From positions 47,496 through 111,495 of the forward strand of contig NZ_VXCA01000011.1 of the NCBI RefSeq assembly GCF_011369485.1: a stretch of 64,000 bases of DNA, given 5' to 3'. The notes under the pieces are model-generated. The model worked only from the letters and a program-made list of their open reading frames with translations, was not told where the DNA came from and ran no database searches. The stretch comes from Pseudomonas atagonensis (lineage in GTDB: Bacteria; Pseudomonadota; Gammaproteobacteria; Pseudomonadales; Pseudomonadaceae). A program made the position numbers and the translations under genes. Of this stretch, positions 46,317-55,115 are shown one piece after another. Every line of letters begins with the position of its first letter. Positions within the stretch are counted from its first letter, which is position 1.

Positions 46317-47153
46317 TCAAGCCGCCTCAATCGCTGCCGGCCGGTTCACCTGAAAATACTCATGCAACCCACGCATCGCCGGCAATTCCAGCGCCTGCGC
46401 CGCATAGCACAATCCCACCCGCCGGGTCGGCGCCGGCAGATGCAGAGCACGCACCGCCACTCGCGCATGCCCGTTCACCAGCGACTGCGGCAACATCGCC
46501 ACGCCAACCCCGGCCGCAACCATGTGCAACGCCTGGTGCAAAGACCCGGCATGCCCCGCCACCGCTTCCGGCGAGCGTCCATACAACGCCATCAAGCGTT
46601 GATGCGATGGATGTTGCGGGCAAGTGATCCAGTCCTCAATCGGCGCCCAACCGGACTGCGCCGATGCCATCGGATGCTCCAGCGGCAGCGCCAGCACATA
46701 GGGTTCTTCCCACAGCGGCAGAAACAGTTCGTCCTCGCAGCACATCTCTTCGACCGCCAGGCGACCGTCACCGCTACAGCCCTCCTCCAGCGTCAGCAGC
46801 AAATTTGGCAACGCCAGATGCGCCATGCGCACGAACGCTTCGATATGACTGGCGGCAACATCGCCCTCGATGCCCAGCGTCAACGGCGCACGATTTTCCC
46901 GGCCACGAAACATCCGGCTCAACGCCTCAGCTTCCGCCACCATCCGCCGCGCCTGCGGGTACAACAGCCGCGCCTCAGCGCTGACCTCGACCCCGCGTGG
47001 CTGCCGCACAAAAAGCGCCGCGCCGAGTTCGTCTTCCAGCTGCTTGATCGTCACCGATAGCGTCGGCTGACTGATGAACAAGCGTTGTGCCGCCGCAGTG
47101 ATGTTGCGTTCTTCGAACACCGCGAGGAAGGCTTTGAGATGGCGGATATCCAT
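46317..47153 (-). CDS. LysR-family regulator divergent from SDR gene 2
   Basis: This 278-residue regulator of the CatM/CbbR-like branch has HTH LKAFLAVFEERNITAAAQRLFISQPTLSVTIKQLEDELG and an effector domain with LTLGIEGDVAASHI and VAAGVGVAMLPQSLVNG. It is divergent from the SDR at 47265 and probably regulates it. Confidence 0.9.
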   Translation of the reverse strand: MDIRHLKAFLAVFEERNITAAAQRLFISQPTLSVTIKQLEDELGAALFVRQPRGVEVSAEARLLYPQARRMVAEAEALSRMFRGRENRAPLTLGIEGDVAASHIEAFVRMAHLALPNLLLTLEEGCSGDGRLAVEEMCCEDELFLPLWEEPYVLALPLEHPMASAQSGWAPIEDWITCPQHPSHQRLMALYGRSPEAVAGHAGSLHQALHMVAAGVGVAMLPQSLVNGHARVAVRALHLPAPTRRVGLCYAAQALELPAMRGLHEYFQVNRPAAIEAA

Positions 47154-47237
47154 AGGTGATTCCGATAGCTGACAGAGGAATAAGGCATTTTTCAGTCTTC
47201 AAACGGCTAAATATACTGCGCTCATCCGCCAGTCATT

Positions 47238-47253
47238 TGAAATTCTTATTTCA
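47238..47253. promoter_or_regulatory. Inverted repeat upstream of SDR gene 2
   Basis: TGAAAT-TCTT-ATTTCA has perfect 6-base arms and lies just before the ribosome site of the SDR gene. It could be a LysR operator or a small leader hairpin. Confidence 0.4.
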
Positions 47254-47264
47254 GGAGTTCGACC

Positions 47265-47990
47265 ATGAGCAAGCCATTGATCATCATCACCGGGGCCAGT
47301 TCGGGCATCGGCGAAGCCACTGCACGCCGCTTGAGCGCCGCTGGTCACCCGCTGCTATTACTGGCGCGGCGCGTTGAACGCCTGCAAGCGCTGGAGCTGC
47401 CGAACAGCCTCAGCCGTCAGGTCGACATCACTGATCGCACCGCGCTGCTCGCCGCAGTGGCTGAAGCAGAAGCTCGCTTCGGCCCGGCCGACGCACTGAT
47501 CAACAACGCTGGCGTGATGCTGCTTGGGGCGATGACCGAGCAGGATCCGGCGCAGTGGGAGCAGATGCTCGACGTCAATGTGAAGGGCCTGCTCAACGGT
47601 GTGCACGCGGTAGTGGCCGGGATGGTCGAGCGTAAACACGGGACGATCATCAACGTCAGCTCGGTGGCCGGGCGCAAGACCTTCCCTAATCATGTGGCGT
47701 ATGTCGGTACCAAGTTTGCCGTGCATGGTTTGTCGGAAAACCTGCGCGAAGAACTGGCACCGCACAACGTGCGCGTGACCACGATTGCGCCGGGAGCGGT
47801 GGAAACCGAGCTGTTGAGCCACACCACTGATGAGGCGATCAAGACCGGTTATCAGGCGTGGAAACAGGAGATGGGCGGTACGGTGTTGAGTGCCGAAGAT
47901 GTGGCGACGGCGATTGCCTATGCGTATGAGCAGCCGCAGGGCGTGTGTATTCGCGAGATCGTCATGGCCGCAACCCGCCAGCAGGCTTAA
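47265..47990 (+). CDS. Short-chain dehydrogenase (YdfG-like)
   Basis: This 241-residue SDR has TGASSGIGEATAR, NNAGVMLLG, NVSSVAGRK and YVGTKFAV holding the Ser, Tyr and Lys of the active site, then PGAVETEL. The end AAxxQQ and overall layout resemble YdfG-type 3-hydroxy-acid/serine dehydrogenases. The AGGAG site is clear. It is divergent from the LysR gene at 47153. Confidence 0.9.
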   Translation: MSKPLIIITGASSGIGEATARRLSAAGHPLLLLARRVERLQALELPNSLSRQVDITDRTALLAAVAEAEARFGPADALINNAGVMLLGAMTEQDPAQWEQMLDVNVKGLLNGVHAVVAGMVERKHGTIINVSSVAGRKTFPNHVAYVGTKFAVHGLSENLREELAPHNVRVTTIAPGAVETELLSHTTDEAIKTGYQAWKQEMGGTVLSAEDVATAIAYAYEQPQGVCIREIVMAATRQQA

Positions 47991-48002
47991 GGGCAAAAGC
48001 CA

Positions 48003-48226
48003 CCCTCACCCCAGCCCTCTCCCGGAGGGAGAGGGAGCCGACCGAGATGTCTTGCGTCGTACATCGACCTGAGAGACCGGGTCGATTATGGGTTTATTGC
48101 TGCGGTAAATATCGATCTGAGAGGTTGAATCGATCATGGATTCAAAGCTGAAATTTCACGTCGGTGCAATCCCTCAATATCCCCCGATCGGTCCCCTCTC
48201 CCTCTGGGAGAGGGCTAGGGTGAGGG
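48003..48226. repeat. CCTCACCCCAGCCCTCTCCC-type inverted element
   Basis: The left arm CCCTCACCCCAGCCCTCTCC and right arm GGGAGAGGGCTAGGGTGAGGG match the ends of the element at 37199-37360. Inner direct repeats TCGACCTGAGAG / TCGATCTGAGAGG occur near 48063 and 48112. The right arm overlaps the last codons of the ECF sigma gene. Confidence 0.8.
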
Positions 48227-49456
48227 CAATTCCAGCGCCATGAGTCGCCCTTCAATAAATCGCCGCTCGGGTTCTTGTCGGGTTAATTCCAAAGCTCGGA
48301 GATACGCCGCCCGCGCTTCCTCCACCCGACCCAACTGTCGACAAAACTCCGCCCGCGCCGAATGCGCCAGGTGGTAATCCTGCAGTTCACCGCGATCCAG
48401 AATCCCCTCAATCAGATTCAACCCGGCCAACGCCCCGTCACGCTTGGCCACCGCCACCGCACGGTTCAATTCAATCACCGGCGACGGCACCGCCCGCAAC
48501 AGCACGTCATACAAACCGACGATCTGCTGCCAATCGGTCTCCTCGGCCGTCGGCGCTTCGGCATGCACCGCCGCAATCGCGGCTTGCAAACAATACGGCC
48601 CGAACCGTCGTGTGGTCAGCGCCCGCTCCACCAGCGCACAACCTTCGGCAATCAGATCGGTGTCCCACCGCGCACGATCCTGATCATCCAGCAGCACCAG
48701 TTCACCACTGGGCGAAGTGCGCGCCGGCCGGCGTGACTCATGCAACAGCATCAGCGCCAACAGGCCCATGACCTCCGGTTCCGGCAGCAACTCCATCAAC
48801 AAGCGCCCCAGCCGGATCGCTTCGCGGGTCAGGTCCTCTCGGGTCAACTCAGCGCCAACCGAGGCCGAGTAGCCCTCGTTGAACACCAGATAAATCACCC
48901 GCAGCACACTGTCGAGGCGCTCGGGAAGTTCGCTCAGGCTCGGTACTTGATAGGGGATTTTCGCGTCACGAATTTTCGCTTTCGCCCGCACGATGCGCTG
49001 GGCAATCGCTGCCGGCGCCGAGAGAAAGGCGCGGGCGATTTCCTCGGTGGTCAGGTCGCAGACTTCACGCAGGGTCAGCGGCACTTGCGCATCTGCCGCC
49101 AGTGCCGGGTGGCAGCAGGTGAAAATCAGCCGCAGGCGATCGTCTTCCACGTCTTCGCCACTCCAGTCGGCCTGTTCGAGTTCTTCAAGCTGCGCCAGCA
49201 GCAACGGCTGCGAGGCCTTGAAACGGGCGCGGCGGCGCAATACGTCGATGGCCTTGAAGCGCCCGGTGGACACCAGCCAGGTGCGCGGATTATCTGGCAC
49301 GCCATCGCGTTGCCAGCGCTCGACCGCGACGAAGAACGCCTCGTGCAAGGCCTCTTCAGCGAGGTCGAAATCGCCGAGCAGGCGAATCAGCGTCGCCAGA
49401 ATCCGCCGCGAGTCTTCGCGATAGACCTGCTCGACCCGCGCCCTGACCTCAGACAT
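48215..49456 (-). CDS. ECF-type sigma factor with C-terminal extension (ECF42-like)
   Basis: This 413-residue protein has region 2 (residues about 15-80: LIRLLGDFDLAEEALHEAFF, PRTWLVSTGRFKAIDVLRR) and region 4 (about 115-165: LTLREVCDLTTEEIARAFL). A roughly 240-residue helical extension follows, with YLVFNEGYSASVG (DUF6596-type) and TPR-like repeats toward the end. Its start overlaps the stop of a YCII gene by eight bases, the pairing typical of the ECF42 group, where the extension modulates activity. No anti-sigma gene is present. The last four codons (LPSP) and the stop come from the inverted repeat element. Confidence 0.9.
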   Translation of the reverse strand: MSEVRARVEQVYREDSRRILATLIRLLGDFDLAEEALHEAFFVAVERWQRDGVPDNPRTWLVSTGRFKAIDVLRRRARFKASQPLLLAQLEELEQADWSGEDVEDDRLRLIFTCCHPALAADAQVPLTLREVCDLTTEEIARAFLSAPAAIAQRIVRAKAKIRDAKIPYQVPSLSELPERLDSVLRVIYLVFNEGYSASVGAELTREDLTREAIRLGRLLMELLPEPEVMGLLALMLLHESRRPARTSPSGELVLLDDQDRARWDTDLIAEGCALVERALTTRRFGPYCLQAAIAAVHAEAPTAEETDWQQIVGLYDVLLRAVPSPVIELNRAVAVAKRDGALAGLNLIEGILDRGELQDYHLAHSARAEFCRQLGRVEEARAAYLRALELTRQEPERRFIEGRLMALELPSP

Positions 49457-49793
49457 TCAACTGGCGCACGGGGCGCACTTCGACACTGCCGACCCGGGCC
49501 GCCGGGATATTCCCTGCGACCTGGATCGCTTCGTTGAGATCCCGCGCGTCGATCAGGTAGAAGCCGGCCAGTTGCTCCTTGGTTTCGGCGAACGGGCCAT
49601 CGGTGATCGACAGCTTGCCGTTGCGCATACGCACGGTGGTGGCGGTCTGCACCGACTCCAGCGCCTCGGCGGCAACCATGCGCCCACTGCCCTGAATCGA
49701 CTCGGCATAGGCCCAGCACTCGGCGTCTTCGGGGCTGTCGGGCGAGGAATGCAGCAGGCGTTCATCGCTGTAGACCAGGCATAAATACTTCAT
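49449..49793 (-). CDS. YCII-related (DGPF) protein, partner of the ECF sigma factor
   Basis: This 114-residue cytoplasmic protein contains the family core ITDGPFAETKEQLAGFYLIDA and starts MKYLCLVYSDERLL. YCII/DGPF proteins are the conserved genomic partners of ECF42-like sigma factors and probably act as their input or output. Its stop lies inside the sigma gene start (8-base overlap), so the two are cotranslated. Confidence 0.9.
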   Translation of the reverse strand: MKYLCLVYSDERLLHSSPDSPEDAECWAYAESIQGSGRMVAAEALESVQTATTVRMRNGKLSITDGPFAETKEQLAGFYLIDARDLNEAIQVAGNIPAARVGSVEVRPVRQLNV

Positions 49794-49833
49794 GGCGTTC
49801 TCCTGAATCGAACGGATCAACTATGGCTGAAGA

Positions 49834-50259
49834 TCAGGGTTGCACATCAAACAGGGTGGCGCCGCTCATCGGATCGAAGGGTGCCGACCAGTGTTCATGA
49901 GCAATCTGCCATTTCCCGCCCGCCTGACGGTAGCAGGCAGTGACACGCATCCAGCAACTCTGGGTTTCGCCCTTGTCATTGGTGCCGCCGCAATTGGCCA
50001 CCCAGTGGGCGAAAGCGATGTTGTCGGCGCTCTCGATGGCGATTTCGTGGAACTCGAAAATGTGCGGGCCGGGGCACATTTCCATGCACGCGAGCCAATG
50101 CGCGCGGTAGGCCGGTTTGCCCTTGAATTGCAGGGCCTTGATCGCATCGAAGGAAACGATGTCGTCGGCATACAACGCCATGACTTTCTCGACGTCCTTG
50201 GTCATGACGGCGTCGCGGTAGGTGTTGATCAGAGTCTGGATATCGCTGTGTGCGCTCAT
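49834..50259 (-). CDS. SnoaL/NTF2-like protein
   Basis: This 141-residue NTF2-fold protein has DIQTLINTYRDAVMTKDVEKVMALYADDIVSFD, the pocket strands and CWMRVTACYRQAGGKWQIAHEHWS. It may bind or turn over a small ligand. It lies 40 bases upstream of the YCII gene in the same direction, so it is probably the first gene of a three-gene operon with the sigma factor. Confidence 0.85.
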   Translation of the reverse strand: MSAHSDIQTLINTYRDAVMTKDVEKVMALYADDIVSFDAIKALQFKGKPAYRAHWLACMEMCPGPHIFEFHEIAIESADNIAFAHWVANCGGTNDKGETQSCWMRVTACYRQAGGKWQIAHEHWSAPFDPMSGATLFDVQP

Positions 50260-50399
50260 GGTGTTCTCCGTGGTTTTTGTTGTGAAGACACCCTTAGTCG
50301 TTCGGCGTGTGGGCAGATCGACAGGCGCAACAAAAAATTTCCGAGGTCGGCAAAGTCGTTAGAATCCGGACTCACCTCTGTAGGAAAAAGGAAATTCCC

Positions 50400-50885
50400 G
50401 TGTCAGCCAAACTCGTACCGTACGAGAGCCTCAACGCCTTGCAGCGCCAGCAGGTCGAAGCGATTGAAATCCACGCCGAGCAGATCAAGTTTTCCGGCGA
50501 CATCCACGGTGCCTTGCACACACTGCTGTCGAAACCCGGTCCCGGCGTGAAAGGTTTTGCCTTGTTGGCGGAGGACGTGCCGGTGGCATTTCTGCTGCTC
50601 AAGCGCCCGCCGGTATTGCCGGCGTGGGCCGACGAACACAGCGCCACACTGCATGCGTTACAGGTCGATCACCGCGCCCAGGGCAAGGGTTATGGCAAGG
50701 CCTGCCTGCAAGCATTGCCGATCGCCGCCCGTGAAGCGTGGCCGGAAATCAAAGGGCTGGAGTTGTCGGTGGACGCCGACAACGACGCTGCCATCGCGCT
50801 GTACGCCAAATACGGTTTCGTCGATAGCGGCGAAGCGTACAAGGGCCGGATCGGTTACGAGCGGCGCATGGGCCTGTTCTTTTAA
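50400..50885 (+). CDS. GNAT-family N-acetyltransferase
   Basis: This 161-residue acetyltransferase has the acetyl-CoA pyrophosphate loop in LQVDHRAQGKGYGKACLQAL (Q/RxxGxG/A) and the C-terminal LSVDADNDAAIALYAKYGFVDSGEAY. The GTG start at 50400 follows AAAAAGGAAATTCCC; no ATG fits. The substrate is unknown. A PPOX gene starts 19 bases after it. Confidence 0.85.
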   Translation: MSAKLVPYESLNALQRQQVEAIEIHAEQIKFSGDIHGALHTLLSKPGPGVKGFALLAEDVPVAFLLLKRPPVLPAWADEHSATLHALQVDHRAQGKGYGKACLQALPIAAREAWPEIKGLELSVDADNDAAIALYAKYGFVDSGEAYKGRIGYERRMGLFF

Positions 50886-50904
50886 GTCATCGAGGGGATG
50901 CACG

Positions 50905-51510
50905 ATGATCGATTCGATCGAAGCACTGGAAGCTATTTACGGTTTTCCCCACGAACGCGCGCTGCGCAAGCAGATCGGTTTTCTCAACGAGGACTATCAG
51001 GCGATGGTGCGGGTGTCGCCGCTGGTGATCGTCAGTTCGGTGGGTGCCGACGGCCTCGACAACTCACCGCGTGGCGATGCTCCGGGGTTTGTGCGGATCA
51101 TCGACGAACGCACGCTGGCCCTGCCGGATCGCCCGGGCAACAACCGCATCGATACCTTGCGCAACGTCCTGCACGATCCTCGGGTGTCGCTACTGTTCAT
51201 CATTCCGGGGATTGGCGAGACCTTGCGGGTCAATGGCACGGCGCAAATCAGCGCTGAGCCGGCGCTGCTGGAAAGCTTTGCGGTGAATGGCAAACCGGCG
51301 AAAACCGTGTTGCTGGTGACAGTGGAGGCGGCGTTTTTCCATTGTTCGAAAGCGTTTGTGCGTTCGGATGCGTGGAACCCCGCGACCCACCTGCCGCGCT
51401 CGGCACTGCCGACGGCCGGGGCGTTTCACAAACGATTGAATGACGGCCAGTTTGATGCGGACAGCTACGACCGCGAAGCGCCGAAGCGAGTGCTCGACAC
51501 GCTGTACTGA
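50905..51510 (+). CDS. Pyridoxamine 5'-phosphate oxidase-fold flavoprotein
   Basis: This 201-residue PPOX-fold protein, probably FMN-binding, has FLNEDYQAMVRVSPLVIVSSVGADGLDNSPRGD, LALPDRPGNNRIDTLRNVL and LLFIIPGIGETLRVNG, ending with FHCSKAFVRSDAW. These fit the MSMEG_1061-type subfamily of PPOX proteins. It is likely cotranscribed with the acetyltransferase upstream. Confidence 0.87.
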   Translation: MIDSIEALEAIYGFPHERALRKQIGFLNEDYQAMVRVSPLVIVSSVGADGLDNSPRGDAPGFVRIIDERTLALPDRPGNNRIDTLRNVLHDPRVSLLFIIPGIGETLRVNGTAQISAEPALLESFAVNGKPAKTVLLVTVEAAFFHCSKAFVRSDAWNPATHLPRSALPTAGAFHKRLNDGQFDADSYDREAPKRVLDTLY

Positions 51511-51555
51511 CCGAAACTTGCAAACACCGCTCCCACGGGGAATTTGCAGTGTTCT

Positions 51556-52044
51556 TCAGAGAGTCAGGATCATCTCGTGCCACGCCATGCCGCCGTGGTC
51601 GGACTCCGAAGGTTTGATGTAGGCAAAGCCGAATCCGGCATACAGCGGAATATGCTTCTCCTTGCACATCAAATGAATCGTCGCCTTGTCCATCCCGCGC
51701 ATGCGTTCGATGAATTCGGCCATCAAGCGTTTCGCCAGCCCCTGCCCCTGATAGTCCGGGTGCACGACGACCGACATGATCACCACGTTCGGCCCCGCCG
51801 GATCGTGGCCGATCAGTTCCTTGAACGCCTCATCCGACATCTGCACATCGAACGCCGCGCCCGAATTGACGAAACCGGCAACCACGCCATCCACTTCGGC
51901 CACGATAAAACCCTCCGGCCAGGTGGCAATGCGCGTGGCGATCTTTTCGCGGGTGGCGGCTTCGTCACCTTCATAGGCAACGGTTTCGATGGCGTAACAG
52001 CGATCCAGATCGGCGGCGGTGACGTTGCGGATGACGGTGTTCAT
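51556..52044 (-). CDS. GNAT-family N-acetyltransferase
   Basis: This 162-residue acetyltransferase has MSVVVHPDYQGQGLAKRLMAEF (acetyl-CoA loop) and LYAGFGFAYIKPSESDHGGMAWHEM, a pattern of AANAT-like GNATs. The start is MNTVIRNVTAADLDRC. The substrate is unknown; convergent with the PPOX gene. Confidence 0.87.
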   Translation of the reverse strand: MNTVIRNVTAADLDRCYAIETVAYEGDEAATREKIATRIATWPEGFIVAEVDGVVAGFVNSGAAFDVQMSDEAFKELIGHDPAGPNVVIMSVVVHPDYQGQGLAKRLMAEFIERMRGMDKATIHLMCKEKHIPLYAGFGFAYIKPSESDHGGMAWHEMILTL

Positions 52045-52209
52045 GGCGGCTCGGAAATCAGCGGAAAAAAGTGCGGTCAGCTTAAAGGAATAAGCGGTTC
52101 ATATCGATCTGTGCGGACAGCGTAAAGCCTGCGTATAAGCGCTTTTATTCGGGTTCGCGGGCGGCTATTGCTGTGGGGTGTCTATGACTACCCATGGGGG
52201 AAACCGCTT

Positions 52210-52314
52210 ATGAGCAGCGTTCAGATTGGTCTGTTGATGGTGTTGGGCATCAGTACGTTCGGGTTCATCACCCTGGCGATTGACTTGCTGCGCACGCGGC
52301 GTAAACAGCGTTGA
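52210..52314 (+). CDS. Small single-span membrane protein
   Basis: This 34-codon gene encodes MSSVQIGLLMVLGISTFGFI followed by a short basic tail (LLRTRRKQR). It forms one membrane helix (residues about 5-25) with positive residues behind it, so N-out/C-in. GGGGGAAACCGCTT provides a good ribosome site. It fills an otherwise empty 310-base gap between two minus-strand genes. Short proteins of this build occur in Pseudomonas; function is unknown. Confidence 0.5.
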   Translation: MSSVQIGLLMVLGISTFGFITLAIDLLRTRRKQR

Positions 52315-52354
52315 GGCATGAGGCGGATAAATGATCCGCCTCATGGTTGTCTGT

Positions 52355-52852
52355 TCAGGCTTTTTTGGAGTCGACCGGCACACAGATTTCCAGTTTGCCG
52401 GTGTGCAACCTCGGATTGAAATCGGCGCTGTAGCGCTCCAGCTCCGGGGCGTTGAGTTCCACGTAGTGCGAGCTTGGCAGCCAGGTCTTGTAGATGTATT
52501 GCAGGGTTTGCGGCAGTTGGTCGAGCGGCCCTTGGTGTTCAAACACCGCGTACTGGCGGGGCAGTACTTCGACCCACTGGTAGACCTTCTGGTCGAGGTC
52601 ATCGAGTTTGCTGATTTCCACCCCGGCGATGTAATCGAAGCCGCCCTTGCCGTCGAAATTGCTGCAGACCCCGTAGGTCACTTCGTTTTTTTGTCCCTGT
52701 ATTTTCCCCAGATGGGGCAAGAACTTTTCCCACAGAGCCGGGATGTCCTTTGCCGTGTCTTGGGTAAATCGACCGCGAAAACCTGCAATCAGCAGAAAGT
52801 GTCCATGTTCGAAGCGAGGTTCAGCCACTTCGACGCGTTTTTGCTCATCCAT
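52355..52852 (-). CDS. GyrI-like effector-binding protein
   Basis: This 165-residue stand-alone effector-binding domain has FEHGHFLLIAGFRGRFTQDT, ITYGV-like TYGVCSNFDGKGGFDYIAGVE, LPRQYAVFEHQGPLDQLPQTLQYIYKTWLP and ICVPVDSKKA. It matches the GyrI/AraC-type ligand pocket without a DNA-binding domain. It may bind small hydrophobic ligands. A LysE-type exporter gene lies 67 bases downstream on the same strand. Confidence 0.85.
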   Translation of the reverse strand: MDEQKRVEVAEPRFEHGHFLLIAGFRGRFTQDTAKDIPALWEKFLPHLGKIQGQKNEVTYGVCSNFDGKGGFDYIAGVEISKLDDLDQKVYQWVEVLPRQYAVFEHQGPLDQLPQTLQYIYKTWLPSSHYVELNAPELERYSADFNPRLHTGKLEICVPVDSKKA

Positions 52853-52919
52853 GACTCGACTCCTGGAACAGAAAAGGGGTTCGGCTGGGAGTATAGAAAG
52901 CCAAAACCATTTCGCACGG

Positions 52920-53582
52920 TTACAGCGAATGCAGCTGCTCGACGGCGCCCGAACCGATGAACTCGTTATAGCCGGATACGATCACGTACACCGCGAAATA
53001 ACAGAAGATCGCTGCAGATGCCATGTAGGAATAGCGCAGCAGCCTGTCGCCCAGCAACTTGCCACCGTGACTGGCGGCGAAGCACAGACCGGCCGACCAC
53101 AGCAGCCCGGCGCAGAGAAACCCACCGAGGAACAGCGCCGAACTCACTGGCCCGCCGCCACCGGAACGGGCGATCAGCGTGCCTCCGACGGCGGCAAACC
53201 AGAGGATTGCGCTCGGCGAGGACATCGCCAGGAAAATCCCGCGAAAGAACTCCTTGCGATGGGAGTTCTGCCCCACTTCGGCCGTGGCCGCCAATTGCGC
53301 TTCGTGGTGGATCGCCGAATAAATCATCTTCGCCGCAAAGTAGATCAGCAGCGCCGAACCACCGACCCACAGGACCCAACGCACGCTTTCGTATTGCAGC
53401 AGCACGGTCATCCCGGCCAATGCCAGCACCGCGTAAATCAGGTCGCCGACGCAGGTGCCGAGGCCCAGCGCGAAGCCTTGAAAGTAGCCGCGCTGCATCG
53501 CCAGCGTGATCATTGCGATGTTGGCCACGCCGATGTCCAGGCACAGCGAGAGGCTCAGCAAAAAGCCGCTGGTGAATTCCAT
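52920..53582 (-). CDS. LysE-family amino acid exporter
   Basis: This 220-residue inner-membrane protein has about six helices: SGFLLSLSLCLDIGVANIAMI, ALGLGTCVGDLIYAVLALAG, FFRGIFLAMSSPSAILWFAAVGG and two C-terminal ones. The GxxLGxGxxxGDxxY pattern is typical of LysE/RhtB exporters. The substrate is not predictable. It is divergent from alaC. Confidence 0.87.
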   Translation of the reverse strand: MEFTSGFLLSLSLCLDIGVANIAMITLAMQRGYFQGFALGLGTCVGDLIYAVLALAGMTVLLQYESVRWVLWVGGSALLIYFAAKMIYSAIHHEAQLAATAEVGQNSHRKEFFRGIFLAMSSPSAILWFAAVGGTLIARSGGGGPVSSALFLGGFLCAGLLWSAGLCFAASHGGKLLGDRLLRYSYMASAAIFCYFAVYVIVSGYNEFIGSGAVEQLHSL

Positions 53583-53721
53583 CTACCGATTTCCTTGGGC
53601 AAACACTGTTGAAAAACGCGCTGGACAGTATGCCATCACTGCCCTTATCTTCCGCCACAGGTCACCGCAGTGACCAGCGTCGCTCGGACGGTTCCGGGCG
53701 CTTACGTTATCCGAGGCAACA

Positions 53722-54939
53722 ATGGCTGAACAAGGTTCACCGCGCCGCTTTGCGCGCATAGATCGACTCCCCCCTTACGTTTTCAACATCACCGCCGAGC
53801 TGAAAATGGCCGCCAGGCGTCGTGGTGAAGACATCATCGACTTGAGCATGGGCAACCCCGACGGGGCCACGCCGCCGCACATTGTCGAAAAACTCGTACA
53901 AGTTGCTCAACGCGAAGACACTCACGGTTACTCCACATCCAAGGGCATTCCGCGCCTGCGCCGGGCGATTTCCAACTGGTACAAGGATCGTTACGCGGTC
54001 GAAATCGACCCGGAAAACGAAGCCATTGTCACCATCGGTTCCAAGGAAGGCCTGGCGCATTTGATGCTGGCGACCCTGGATCAGGGCGACACCGTACTGG
54101 TGCCTAACCCGAGCTACCCGATTCACATCTACGGTGCGGTGATTGCCGGCGCTCAGGTGCGGTCGGTGCCGCTGGTGCCGGGCGTGGACTTCTTCGACAA
54201 GCTGGAACGGGCGATTCGCGGTTCGATCCCGAAACCGAAAATGATGATCCTCGGCTTCCCGTCCAACCCGACCGCACAGTGCGTGGAGCTGGACTTTTTC
54301 GAACGAGTGATCGCCCTCGCCAAGCAGTACGACGTACTGGTGGTGCACGACCTCGCCTACGCCGACATCGTCTACGACGGCTGGAAAGCCCCGTCGATCA
54401 TGCAGGTGCCCGGCGCCAAGGACATTGCGGTGGAGTTTTTCACCCTGTCCAAGAGCTACAACATGGCCGGCTGGCGCATCGGTTTCATGGTCGGCAACCC
54501 GGAGCTGGTCAACGCCCTGGCGCGGATCAAGAGCTACCACGACTACGGCACGTTCACCCCGCTGCAAGTGGCGGCGATTGCTGCGCTGGAAGGTGATCAG
54601 CAGTGCGTGCGCGACATTGCCGAGCAGTATCGCCAGCGTCGTAATGTTCTGGTGAAGGGTCTGCATGAGCTGGGCTGGATGGTCGAGAATCCGAAAGCGT
54701 CGATGTATGTCTGGGCGAAAATTCCCGAGGCGTACGCGCACCTGGGTTCGCTGGAATTCGCCAAGAAGCTGCTGGCCGAGGCCAAGGTCTGCGTCTCGCC
54801 GGGGGTTGGCTTTGGTGAGTATGGCGACGATCACGTGCGCTTCGCGCTGATCGAAAACCAGGACCGCATTCGTCAGGCCGTACGCGGGATTCGCGGGATG
54901 TTCCGGGCCGATGGCCTGGCCCCGAAAACCACTGGTTAA
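53722..54939 (+). CDS. alaC: Glutamate-pyruvate aminotransferase (alanine-forming)
   Basis: This 405-residue class I PLP aminotransferase has [60 protein letters not shown] and [15 protein letters not shown] with K244 as the PLP lysine, plus [23 protein letters not shown]. The pattern fits AlaC (YfdZ), which makes alanine from pyruvate and glutamate. A bidirectional terminator lies between it and gntT. Confidence 0.93.
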   Translation: MAEQGSPRRFARIDRLPPYVFNITAELKMAARRRGEDIIDLSMGNPDGATPPHIVEKLVQVAQREDTHGYSTSKGIPRLRRAISNWYKDRYAVEIDPENEAIVTIGSKEGLAHLMLATLDQGDTVLVPNPSYPIHIYGAVIAGAQVRSVPLVPGVDFFDKLERAIRGSIPKPKMMILGFPSNPTAQCVELDFFERVIALAKQYDVLVVHDLAYADIVYDGWKAPSIMQVPGAKDIAVEFFTLSKSYNMAGWRIGFMVGNPELVNALARIKSYHDYGTFTPLQVAAIAALEGDQQCVRDIAEQYRQRRNVLVKGLHELGWMVENPKASMYVWAKIPEAYAHLGSLEFAKKLLAEAKVCVSPGVGFGEYGDDHVRFALIENQDRIRQAVRGIRGMFRADGLAPKTTG

Positions 54940-54944
54940 CGCAT

Positions 54945-55050
54945 GATCGTTCCCACGCTCCGCGTGGTAATGCAGCCCGGGACGCTCCGCGTCCCAAAGC
55001 GGACGCAGAGCGTCCATTGAGGCATTCCCACGCAGAGCGTGGGAACGATC
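54945..55050. repeat. GATCGTTCCCACGCTC-type inverted element
   Basis: GATCGTTCCCACGCTCCGCG and CGCAGAGCGTGGGAACGATC are exact inverse ends, with an inner pair GGGACGCTCCGCGTCCC and GGACGCAGAGCGTCC. This is a further, fourth repeat family in the window. Confidence 0.85.
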
Positions 55051-55070
55051 CAACCAAGAATTCTCCGCCC

Positions 55071-55102
55071 ACAAAAAAACCGCATCGCTGCGGTTTTTTT
55101 GT
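55071..55102. terminator. Bidirectional terminator between alaC and gntT
   Basis: ACAAAAAAACCGCA-TCGC-TGCGGTTTTTTTGT is symmetric, with runs of A and T on both sides, so it can stop transcription from both convergent genes. Confidence 0.92.
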
Positions 55103-55115
55103 GTCTGCGGATCGC

